This document shows, piece by piece, positions 1 to 5,470 of a DNA stretch of 7,375 bases. The notes beneath the pieces are model-generated. The model was given only the letters and a program-made list of their open reading frames with translations. It had not been told where the DNA came from and made no database searches. The position numbers and the translations under genes are program-made. Source of the stretch: Thermogutta sp. (GTDB taxonomy: Bacteria; Planctomycetota; Planctomycetia; Pirellulales; Thermoguttaceae); assembly GCF_014359955.1 (NCBI RefSeq), contig NZ_JACIYL010000156.1, forward strand, positions 1 to 7,375. The letters run 5' to 3'. Within the stretch, counting starts at the first letter, position 1. Each line of letters starts with the position of its first letter.

Positions 1-207
1 ACGCTGGTCATGTGGCCACCACGGTGGGACAAGCTGGCGGCACTGGTCAAGGCCGGAAAGCTGCCGGGCAAACAGGAAAGCGATACGGTGCTGGTTCTCG
101 ACCCGTTGGATAGGGCTCAGTACGAGCTTTTCACGTCCGAAAAAGAAGGTGTCCTCGTGGACTGGGAAAATCCCGTGATAACGGTTTTTGCGCCCTCGAC
201 ACAGTGA
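1..207 (+). CDS. C-terminal fragment of an unrecognised protein
   Basis: The reading frame is open from the left edge of the window (frame 1) and ends at the TGA at 205-207, giving 68 visible residues; the true start lies outside the window. The visible part begins TLVMWPPRWDK, has a mixed charged stretch (KAGKLPGKQESD), then a hydrophobic strand-like run VLVLDPLD, and ends VITVFAPSTQ. There is no membrane segment and no motif I can assign. The strand-rich pattern with no low complexity suggests the end of a folded soluble or exported domain rather than a spurious ORF. The gene is separated from the next plus-strand gene by almost 400 bases with its own candidate promoter, so it is probably a separate transcription unit. 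A function cannot be given from this fragment. Confidence 0.55.
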   Translation, partial: TLVMWPPRWDKLAALVKAGKLPGKQESDTVLVLDPLDRAQYELFTSEKEGVLVDWENPVITVFAPSTQ

Positions 208-450
208 AACAGAGACGCTCTCTCACTGCTCGGCACAGCCCAAACCAACGGAGCGCTACCTGTCTGTTAATAGGTGTGAGGTGGACCTACTGCCTTGCCT
301 GCAGCCGTTCAACCATCAACAGCACCACACTCAATGGCGGATTGAGATTTCTACTCCTGGAACCTCTCCCCCGTGTGTGAAAGGTTTGTTCCGGGACGTG
401 GGTTTACTTGTCTTCAACGCATCTTTCCACCCCAGCAAGACGATCGGCCC

Positions 451-480
451 TTGACAAAAGTATTGTGGACCTTGCATACC
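451..480 (+). promoter_or_regulatory. Candidate promoter of the Nramp-like gene
   Basis: A perfect -35 consensus TTGACA lies at 451-456. The best -10 match is CATACC at 475-480 with an 18-base spacer, which fits only 3 of 6 consensus positions. The -35 box is clear and the -10 is weak, so the promoter could be activator-dependent or the match could be chance. If real, transcription would start near 487 and leave a leader of about 110 bases containing the 509-530 hairpin. Confidence 0.35.
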
Positions 481-508
481 CCCAAATAGCTGGTTAAACT
501 CGCCCTAA

Positions 509-530
509 TGCCTCGTTTGGCGACGAGGCA
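509..530 (+). promoter_or_regulatory. Perfect 8-bp stem-loop in the leader of the Nramp-like gene
   Basis: TGCCTCGT (509-516) and ACGAGGCA (523-530) are exact inverted repeats around the loop TTGGCG. AAAA follows the 3' arm, not a T-run, so on the plus strand it is not an intrinsic terminator. A second small stem (ACTTG 543-547, CAAGT 554-558) follows. The position between the candidate promoter and the start codon suggests either an operator or a structured 5' leader. It does not match a riboswitch class that I recognise. Confidence 0.45.
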
Positions 531-600
531 AAACTGCGTGCGACTTGGTGTTACAAGTGGGGTGTGAACCGCCGAAGCCGCTTACTGCCGGGAGATGCCT

Positions 601-2160
601 ATGACGAATCAGACCGCCACGATTCCCGAGGAATCCAAAGGCCTTCCGATGACGGCCAAATGGGATCCGGAGAAACTCGCGCAGGAGGAAAAATTCCTGC
701 AAGAACTGGAGAAAAAAAGCCTTTGGGAACGGATTCGCGGATACGCCAAACTGACCGGTCCGGCGTGGCTTCAGAGCGCGATGACCCTGGGGGCCGGAAG
801 TGCTACCGCTTCGGTGATGGCGGGAGCCTCTTTCGGATACAAGCTTCTCTGGGTCCAGCCGCTGGCGATGTTACTGGGCGTGGTGATTTTTGCCGCTTTG
901 GCCAAGGTGGTTCTCACCACGGGGGAACGTCCGTACCGTGCCTTCGGCCGAGAACTTCATCCCATTATTCCGCTCTTTTGGGCCATCGGTACGATCGTAG
1001 CGTCAATCATCTGGCACTTCCCACAATACACTCTGGCCGGGGCGGCGGCCTGGGACCTGGCGCAGGTCGCTCAATCGGCGGTTGTTGCGAAATCCGATCC
1101 CGCACAACCGACCCCTGCCGAAAACGTTGAAGGCAAACAACCCCTCCCCGATGGGTCGGACACCGCCAAGACGCCGAAGTGGGTTGAATATGTGGTCAAG
1201 TACGGAGTGGCCCTCTGTATCCTGGCCATCAACATTTTCACGGTGTGGAACTACGGGAGTCATACCAGGGGTATTAAGCTTTATGAAGGCTTTCTCCGCT
1301 GGGTGATCCGCATTGTGATTCTCGCCTTCCTGGCTGTGGTCGTGTGGACGGGCATCGACTGGGGCAAATTGGTGCGAGGCTTCTTTGGTTTCTACGTGCC
1401 CGACACCCCGGATGGAGTCACCGTGGTTCTCGGTGCTTTGGGGGCCGCTGTGGGGATTAATATGACGTTTCTTTATCCCTATTCCATCCTGGCCAAAGGG
1501 TGGGGAAAGTACCACAAAGGACTTGCCAAATGGGATCTGTTCAGCTCGATGTTTCTGCCCTACACCATCGTCACGTCGTTGATCATTATCGCGATGGCGA
1601 ACACAGTTTATGACGGCAGGGACGTGGTGCGCACGGGACTTCAGCCCGTTCAGGCGGCCGCAGCGTTCAGCGCCCTCGTTCATTCCGACCTTGGGCGCGT
1701 CATCCTGGACCTCGGTTTCCTTGCCATGACCTGTGGTGCGATCAGCACTCACATGGTGGTGTGCGGCTTCACCTGGTGTGAGATGCTGGGCCTGGAGTAC
1801 ACTCGCCGGAGATTCCGTCTCTTCGCACTGACGCCTGCCATTGGACTTTTAGGAGCGGGCATGGGTTATCCGTTCTGGATGCCCATTCTGGCGTCGGCGA
1901 TTTGTCTGACCATGTTGCCGCTGGTCTATCTGGCGATCTTTTTGATGGCCAACAAGAGAAGTTACCTCGGCGATGCCGTTGGATCCGGCCCGGCACGATG
2001 GGTTTTCAACCTGTTTCTGCTGGCCGCGATCACTGTGACGACGATCGGCACTGCCGTGCAAATCAAGGTTCGCGTCGTGGATCCTGTTCGGAAGTTGCTA
2101 AATCCACCGGCCGCGACGAATCAGGCCGCCCCGTCCCAGGAAACTCCGAAGTCGCCGTAG
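601..2160 (+). CDS. Nramp-superfamily membrane transporter with altered metal-binding motif
   Basis: This is an integral inner-membrane protein of about 519 residues. I chose ATG 601 because GGGAG at 590-594 sits six bases before it; the alternative ATG at 595 abuts that site (521 residues; numbers below use that form). A basic, coiled N-terminus (about 22-52) precedes roughly eleven hydrophobic helices, near 55-75, 85-108, 122-145, 200-222, 232-254, 277-300, 318-338, 366-390, 407-425, 430-453 and 468-491, as in Nramp/MntH proteins. Helix 1 runs from GPAWLQ to FGYKLLWV and aligns without gaps to my recollection of the Nramp helix 1, but DPGN is replaced by GAGS (66-69). The helix 6 MPH motif is also absent; the region reads GINMTFLYPYS (287-297). 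A hydrophilic insert occupies about 157-198, and the C-terminus is a Pro/Ala-rich tail. Canonical proton-coupled Mn/Fe uptake is therefore doubtful and the substrate is unknown. The superfamily call is fairly firm. Confidence 0.8.
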   Translation: MTNQTATIPEESKGLPMTAKWDPEKLAQEEKFLQELEKKSLWERIRGYAKLTGPAWLQSAMTLGAGSATASVMAGASFGYKLLWVQPLAMLLGVVIFAALAKVVLTTGERPYRAFGRELHPIIPLFWAIGTIVASIIWHFPQYTLAGAAAWDLAQVAQSAVVAKSDPAQPTPAENVEGKQPLPDGSDTAKTPKWVEYVVKYGVALCILAINIFTVWNYGSHTRGIKLYEGFLRWVIRIVILAFLAVVVWTGIDWGKLVRGFFGFYVPDTPDGVTVVLGALGAAVGINMTFLYPYSILAKGWGKYHKGLAKWDLFSSMFLPYTIVTSLIIIAMANTVYDGRDVVRTGLQPVQAAAAFSALVHSDLGRVILDLGFLAMTCGAISTHMVVCGFTWCEMLGLEYTRRRFRLFALTPAIGLLGAGMGYPFWMPILASAICLTMLPLVYLAIFLMANKRSYLGDAVGSGPARWVFNLFLLAAITVTTIGTAVQIKVRVVDPVRKLLNPPAATNQAAPSQETPKSP

Positions 2161-2203
2161 TGCGATGACGGGTTGACCTTCAACTCGGACAGGCGGCCAA
2201 GTC

Positions 2204-2235
2204 ATCCGTGAATCGGCTCACTTGGCTTCACGGAT
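2204..2235. repeat. 9-bp inverted repeat between the convergent genes, possible bidirectional terminator
   Basis: ATCCGTGAA (2204-2212) is the exact reverse complement of TTCACGGAT (2227-2235), with 14 bases between. The repeat overlaps the aminotransferase stop codon (2218-2220), so one arm encodes its final Ile-Arg-Glu. A competing 5-bp pair, CCAAG (2197-2201) with CTTGG (2221-2225), is also possible. The transporter stop is only 57 bases to the left. No good T-run follows on either strand, so intrinsic termination is only plausible; mRNA 3'-end protection is an alternative. Confidence 0.4.
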
Positions 2236-3420
2236 AAATTCGTCTATCAGATCGAGGGCCCGTGCGAGCTCTTCCATGGCAGCGGCAAAGGAGAGCCTCA
2301 CATAGCCCTCTGCGCCGAAGGCGGAGCCCATCACAGTGGCGACACCTTTCTGAGAGAGAAGTTCCAGACACCACTGGCTGGAGTTTTCCACAACAGTACC
2401 GTTGTATTTCTTGCCCAGGTGTCGCGAGATGTTAACGAACGCGTAAAAGGCACCCTCCATCGGTGCGCAGGAAACACCGGGAATTTGAGCCAGGCGCTCG
2501 GCCACAAAGTTCTTCCGCCGCTCGAATTCGCGCCGCATCGTTTCCACGCAATCCTGAGGCCCAGTGATCGCCGCCAGGGCGGCATACTGGCTGATACTGC
2601 ACGGATTGGACGTTTCCTGGCTTTGCAAGGAAGCCATGGCTTCCGCGACCTCTTTGTTCGGGGCGATGGCCCAGCCTATCCGCCAACCCGTCATGGCGTA
2701 AGTCTTACTCACCCCATTGATGAGGATTGTTCGCTCTTGCAGTTCCGGGTGGACTGTCGGGAAGCTGGCGAAAGGTTCGGACGTGTACGTGAGCCGGTCG
2801 TAGATTTCATCGGCCAGGACAATGAGGTCGCAATCCAGAACGACTCGTGCGAGCCCCTCCAGCTCTTGCCGACTGTACATCGTTCCTGTCGGGTTGGAAG
2901 GTGTGCACAGAAGGAGCATCCGCGTTTTGGGAGTGATGGCCGCCCGGAAAGCCTCCGGCGTCAGCTTAAAGCCATTTGATTCTTCCGTGGGCACAATGAC
3001 CGGGACAGCCCCCGTCAACTTGACGAGCTCTGAATAACTCACCCAGTAGGGGGCGGGAATAATCACTTCGTCTCCCGGGTTGAGCACCGCCACCAGGGCG
3101 TTGTGAATCGCATGTTTGGCGCCGTTGGAGACGACGACATGCTGGAACGGGTAGGTTAAACCATAGCGTGCCTTGTATTGCTCCACCACTGCCCGTTTCA
3201 GTTCAGGAATACCGCTGGCCACCGTGTAGTGGGTGTGGCCGGCCTTCATGGCGTCGATGGCTGCCTGGCAAATATGCTCTGGGGTAGGAAAGTCGGGTTC
3301 GCCCAGGCTGAGGTCGTAAATCGTTCGCCCGCTCGCCTTCAACTCCTTGGCCTTGGCAGCCATTGCCATTGTGGCGGACGGTTCCAGTGCCTGAATAAGT
3401 CTTGAAACAGACAGGGCCAT
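2218..3420 (-). CDS. Aspartate-type aminotransferase (PLP fold type I, class I/II)
   Basis: This 400-residue cytoplasmic enzyme transfers an amino group between an amino acid (probably aspartate or a relative) and 2-oxoglutarate using pyridoxal phosphate. I placed the start at ATG 3420 (MALSVSR) because this gives the usual family length; the frame continues upstream another 83 codons, but that part looks non-coding. Visible signatures are the N-terminal LSLGEPDFPTP (38-47), YWVSY (125-129) with the ring-stacking Trp, SNPTG (175-179) with the cofactor-contacting Asn, ADEIYD (203-208) with the Asp that pairs with the pyridine nitrogen and the Tyr, and SKTYAMTGWRIGW (238-250) with the Schiff-base Lys239. 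The C-terminal YVRLSFA contains Arg375, the alpha-carboxylate binder. NGAKHA (99-104) places Lys102 where subgroup I-beta (Thermus-like) enzymes carry a substrate-recognition lysine. Such enzymes may also act on prephenate, so the exact substrate is open. No strong Shine-Dalgarno site precedes the start. Confidence 0.93.
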   Translation of the reverse strand: MALSVSRLIQALEPSATMAMAAKAKELKASGRTIYDLSLGEPDFPTPEHICQAAIDAMKAGHTHYTVASGIPELKRAVVEQYKARYGLTYPFQHVVVSNGAKHAIHNALVAVLNPGDEVIIPAPYWVSYSELVKLTGAVPVIVPTEESNGFKLTPEAFRAAITPKTRMLLLCTPSNPTGTMYSRQELEGLARVVLDCDLIVLADEIYDRLTYTSEPFASFPTVHPELQERTILINGVSKTYAMTGWRIGWAIAPNKEVAEAMASLQSQETSNPCSISQYAALAAITGPQDCVETMRREFERRKNFVAERLAQIPGVSCAPMEGAFYAFVNISRHLGKKYNGTVVENSSQWCLELLSQKGVATVMGSAFGAEGYVRLSFAAAMEELARALDLIDEFIREAK

Positions 3421-3443
3421 GGCTCGTGATGCTTCTTTGCTGA

Positions 3444-3565
3444 GGTTTTTGACCGAATAAAACCGCGTTCTCGGACCGGTACGCCGGTTACCTGCGGCGC
3501 CAACGCGGCGCAGGCAAACTTTCCGCTCCCCACACACCAGACCGGGAACGCATTCCCTCACCTGG
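3444..3565 (-). promoter_or_regulatory. Structured 5' leader of the aminotransferase gene (four stem-loops)
   Basis: In transcript order the predicted stems are as follows. (a) 3565-3537: a compound hairpin with outer CCAG/CTGG and inner GGGAA/TTCCC closing the 4-base loop at 3549-3552. (b) 3514-3491: CCTGCG/CGCAGG plus an inner 3-bp stem with one G-G or C-C mismatch and a 4-base loop. (c) 3488-3475: ACCGG/CCGGT with a 4-base loop. (d) 3464-3444: GGTTTT/AAAACC with a 9-base loop. All pairings were read by eye. No T-run terminator follows. I do not recognise a known riboswitch or T-box consensus, so a regulatory role is inference. Confidence 0.35.
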
Positions 3566-3574
3566 AAACCGTAC

Positions 3575-3603
3575 ATTATCATCGGATTATGGTCCCCCCG
3601 CAA
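3575..3603 (-). promoter_or_regulatory. Candidate promoter of the aminotransferase gene
   Basis: On the minus strand GATAAT (3580-3575) matches the -10 consensus at 5 of 6 positions. With a 17-base spacer the -35 hexamer is TTGCGG (3603-3598), matching only the first three positions. Transcription from here would start near 3568, about 150 bases before the ATG, immediately ahead of the stem-loops. The -35 lies mostly in the central spacer of the 3589-3612 palindrome. Confidence 0.35.
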
Positions 3604-3612
3604 CGGGACCAT
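3589..3612. repeat. Perfect 8+8 inverted repeat overlapping the -35 region, possible operator
   Basis: ATGGTCCC (3589-3596) and GGGACCAT (3605-3612) are exact inverted repeats separated by CCCGCAAC. The size and dyad symmetry fit a binding site for a dimeric regulator, and overlap with the putative aminotransferase -35 would suit repression. No regulator gene is present in the window. It could instead be a chance repeat or an RNA hairpin. Confidence 0.4.
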
Positions 3613-3721
3613 TCGCTGACTCGTCCCCGCTGTTCCGCTGCCGCTGGAAAGGGCCGCGAACACCGACACGGGTTTGCGCAGGAACCAGGCTCACCTTGGA
3701 GGGAAACGCTTGTCGCCCCCG

Positions 3722-3731
3722 GTGACGTCAC
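3722..3731. repeat. 10-bp palindrome GTGACGTCAC
   Basis: A perfect, unspaced dyad lies near the middle of the divergent region. It is enclosed by CCCGG (3718-3722) and CCGGG (3743-3747), which can pair. The adjacent CGAATTTCG (3731-3739) is also near-symmetric. It is a possible protein-binding site, but short palindromes of this kind also arise by chance. Confidence 0.25.
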
Positions 3732-3836
3732 GAATTTCGAATCCGGGCCTGCAAGTTGGGGCTTTAGGCGAGCATTCATACCCCCTTGGGGTTTTATGAG
3801 AGCATGTCGGGAAGGCACCGGCTTGTGTGTCGAATG

Positions 3837-3864
3837 GCGCGACATTTCTGTCGCGCAGCGCGAC
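3837..3864. repeat. Perfect GC-rich hairpin followed by a third copy of its arm
   Basis: GCGCGACA (3837-3844) pairs exactly with TGTCGCGC (3849-3856) around the loop TTTC. GCGCGAC recurs at 3858-3864, so the middle arm could also form TCGCG/CGCGA (3851-3855 with 3859-3863) around CAG. The two pairings are mutually exclusive. There is no T-run and no gene end nearby on either strand, so a simple terminator is unlikely. Confidence 0.4.
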
Positions 3865-4087
3865 GCGCGTTGATGACGCGGATGTGTCTTCGTCCAATTA
3901 GGGGGCGTGTTGCCCACTCTGTGCAAAATGGCGACAGGGTATCCCGTTTGCTTGAAAACTGGCCAAAGCCGTTCCACCGGCGGACGAAGGAAAACGTGCC
4001 TATCTCCGCGGTTCTGTACGCGGTCCCTGGAGTGGGAAGGTTGGATTCCCAGCTCTCACTGGCCACAGGGTTCGTGAGCGGAGAGAA

Positions 4088-4096
4088 TGTTAGAAT
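4088..4096 (+). promoter_or_regulatory. Candidate extended -10 promoter of the inositol-phosphate synthase
   Basis: TAGAAT at 4091-4096 matches 5 of 6 consensus bases and is preceded by TG plus one base (4088-4090), the extended -10 arrangement that can work without a good -35. No clear -35 hexamer is present 16-18 bases upstream. Transcription would begin near 4103, leaving a leader of about 65 bases. Confidence 0.4.
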
Positions 4097-4167
4097 CACG
4101 GTTAACAGGCAGGAGATTGGGAACAGATTGAAAGGAAATAGCGGTTATCTCGGAGTGAAAGCTGCCC

Positions 4168-5388
4168 ATGAACGATATCGCGACTGGCCTGCGAAAAGTT
4201 GGTTTATGGTTGATTGGCGCAAGAGGCGGAATTGCCACCTGTGTAGCCCTGGGGTTGTCGGCGTTACGCAGAAACTTGATCGACTCCACAGGCCTGGTGA
4301 CGGCTCTCCCGGAGTTTCAGAAACTGGGACTTTTGCCGTGGGGTGACTGGGTGCTGGGCGGCCACGAAATCCGCTCCACCCACCTTCTGGCCGAGGCTCA
4401 GGATTTTGCCCGCAAGAATCGCACTTTCGATAGCGAGTTTGTGGAATCGCTTCGATCAGAACTTGAGGATGTGGAATCGCGGATTCAGCCAGGAACCGTT
4501 GCTGGCGCCTCGCCGACGATCATCGGGCTTGCTGGACCCGATGTACCAAAGAACGAATCTCCCTGGGATGCGATCAGCCGCATTCGCGACGACCTGGAAA
4601 GATTTCGACGCAAGAACGAACTGGAGCACGTCGTGGTTGTCAACGTGGCCTCGACGGAACCGCCTGTAGACGCGGAAAAATTTCCGGCAAAGTACGACGA
4701 GGTTGAGGCCGAGTTGCAGCGACGTCCTCAGGCCTGGCTTCCTCCCAGTACCCTCTATGCCATCGCGGCCATGCAGGCAGGATGTTCATACGTGAATTTC
4801 ACGCCCTCACTCGGTTGTAACCTGCCGGCGCTGGACGAGCTGGCGAGGCGACAGAAAGTGGCCTACATGGGCTGCGATGGGAAAACCGGTGAAACCCTGC
4901 TCAAGACGGTGCTCGCACCGATGTTCCGCGCGAGAAATCTCCGCGTGTTGAGTTGGGTGGGGCATAACATTTTCGGAAATCTGGATGGAAAGATTTTGGA
5001 TTCCCCCAATCACAAGCAAAGCAAAGTGACGACCAAAGATCGGGTGTTAGCAGAAATCCTCGGCTACAAACCGGCGACGATCGTGACGATCGAATATCTG
5101 GAGGACCTGGGCGACTGGAAAACGGCGTGGGATCACGTCCATTTTACCGGCTTCCTGGGCGTTCCGATGGTCCTCCAGGTGATCTGGCAGGGATGCGATT
5201 CCATTCTCGCCGCGCCTCTTGTTCTCGATCTGGCCCGACTGACCGAGAGGGCTGTGCGCAGCGGTCATGTGGGGCTTATGCCGTTTCTCGCGTGTTTCTT
5301 TAAAAGCCCCCAGGGCACGAAGGAGCACGACTTCGGCAAGCAATTTGCCCAACTGATGTCCTGGGTAACTGGACTGGCAGGCGAGTGA
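4168..5388 (+). CDS. ino1: myo-Inositol-1-phosphate synthase (L-myo-inositol-1-phosphate synthase)
   Basis: This predicted cytoplasmic NAD-dependent isomerase converts glucose 6-phosphate to myo-inositol 1-phosphate, the entry step to inositol lipids and inositol-based solutes. It has 406 residues, in the range of prokaryotic members and shorter than the eukaryotic enzymes. GGAG at 4152-4155 lies upstream of ATG 4168 at a long spacing. The N-terminal Rossmann signature is GARGGIATC (17-25), and VNVASTEPP (159-167) resembles the family's nucleotide-pocket strand. YVNFTPSLGCNLPAL (208-222) and GCDGKTGETLLKT (235-247), with the likely catalytic Lys239, follow. SWVGHNIFGNLDGK (262-275) corresponds to the eukaryotic SYNHLGNNDG motif, and KVTTKD (286-291) and CDSILAAPLVLDL (343-355) to the remaining conserved blocks. 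The gene stands alone between divergent and convergent neighbours. Whether the product feeds phosphatidylinositol or a solute cannot be told here. Confidence 0.9.
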   Translation: MNDIATGLRKVGLWLIGARGGIATCVALGLSALRRNLIDSTGLVTALPEFQKLGLLPWGDWVLGGHEIRSTHLLAEAQDFARKNRTFDSEFVESLRSELEDVESRIQPGTVAGASPTIIGLAGPDVPKNESPWDAISRIRDDLERFRRKNELEHVVVVNVASTEPPVDAEKFPAKYDEVEAELQRRPQAWLPPSTLYAIAAMQAGCSYVNFTPSLGCNLPALDELARRQKVAYMGCDGKTGETLLKTVLAPMFRARNLRVLSWVGHNIFGNLDGKILDSPNHKQSKVTTKDRVLAEILGYKPATIVTIEYLEDLGDWKTAWDHVHFTGFLGVPMVLQVIWQGCDSILAAPLVLDLARLTERAVRSGHVGLMPFLACFFKSPQGTKEHDFGKQFAQLMSWVTGLAGE

Positions 5389-5470
5389 GGGTCAGGTCTA
5401 CCGTATCCTCGACAATGACTTTCCAGGGAACAATCCGGTTCGAGGCACGACCGGCACGCTCGCTGTTCCG
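5389..5470. other. Convergent gap between synthase and ABC ATPase genes
   Basis: These 82 bases separate two converging stop codons. CCTCGA (5407-5412) and TCGAGG (5440-5445) could form a 6-bp stem with a 27-base loop, but no T-run follows on either strand. No clear intrinsic terminator is visible. Confidence 0.35.

Larger units (their letters stand above)
208..594. other. Intergenic region upstream of the Nramp-like gene
   Basis: No convincing coding sequence occurs here. A small hairpin, AGAGA-CGC-TCTCT at 211-223, follows the first gene's stop codon, but no T-run follows it, so it is a poor intrinsic terminator. A short palindrome, AGGTGGACCT, falls at about 278-287. The right half holds a TTGACA box at 451-456, a perfect 8-bp hairpin at 509-530, a weaker 5-bp stem (ACTTG/CAAGT) at 543-558, and the ribosome binding site of the next gene. 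The stretch from about 230 to 440 shows nothing I can name. Confidence 0.6.
3421..4167. other. 747-base divergent intergenic region rich in inverted repeats
   Basis: This separates the minus-strand aminotransferase from the plus-strand inositol-phosphate synthase. Reading frames cross it, but their products look random (Arg/Cys-rich, no hydrophobic pattern, overlapping on both strands). The left 150 bases would be the aminotransferase leader and contain four stem-loops. Its candidate promoter and a palindrome lie at 3575-3612. The middle holds the palindrome GTGACGTCAC (3722-3731) and a perfect hairpin at 3837-3856. The right end holds a candidate extended -10 promoter for the synthase. Between about 3613-3715 and 3870-4060 I see nothing specific. 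Confidence 0.6.

Noticed and set aside
188..454. 88-codon plus-strand ORF after the first gene
   Set aside because: It overlaps the end of the first gene in another frame and has no recognisable pattern or ribosome site.
1003..1752. 249-codon minus-strand ORF inside the Nramp-like gene
   Set aside because: It is antisense to a clear membrane protein, with a His/Arg/Asp-rich composition typical of a reverse-strand shadow.
3444..3565. Known riboswitch (cobalamin, SAM, glutamine or T-box type)
   Set aside because: I looked for the conserved boxes by eye and found none. The leader is reported only as an unassigned structured element.
3421..3669. 83-codon N-terminal extension of the aminotransferase
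   Set aside because: The extension has no family similarity, is Arg/Gly/Ser-rich and crosses the candidate promoter and all the stem-loops. Starting at 3420 gives the normal 400 residues.
3731..3749. TTTCGAATCC resembling a tRNA T-arm
   Set aside because: The five bases on each side of the loop (CGAAT and CCGGG) pair at only one position, and no acceptor, anticodon or D arm is found upstream. The reverse strand was also tried without success.
3781..3795. CCCC-CTT-GGGG-TTTT resembling an intrinsic terminator
   Set aside because: The stem is only 4-5 bp with a 3-base loop, and no plus-strand gene ends upstream of it.
3579..3977. 132-codon minus-strand ORF upstream of the aminotransferase
   Set aside because: The composition looks random, it overlaps other open frames on both strands, and no start signal is visible.
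3786..4346. 186-codon plus-strand ORF across the divergent region
   Set aside because: It overlaps the synthase start out of frame and is Arg/Cys-rich with no domain pattern or ribosome site.
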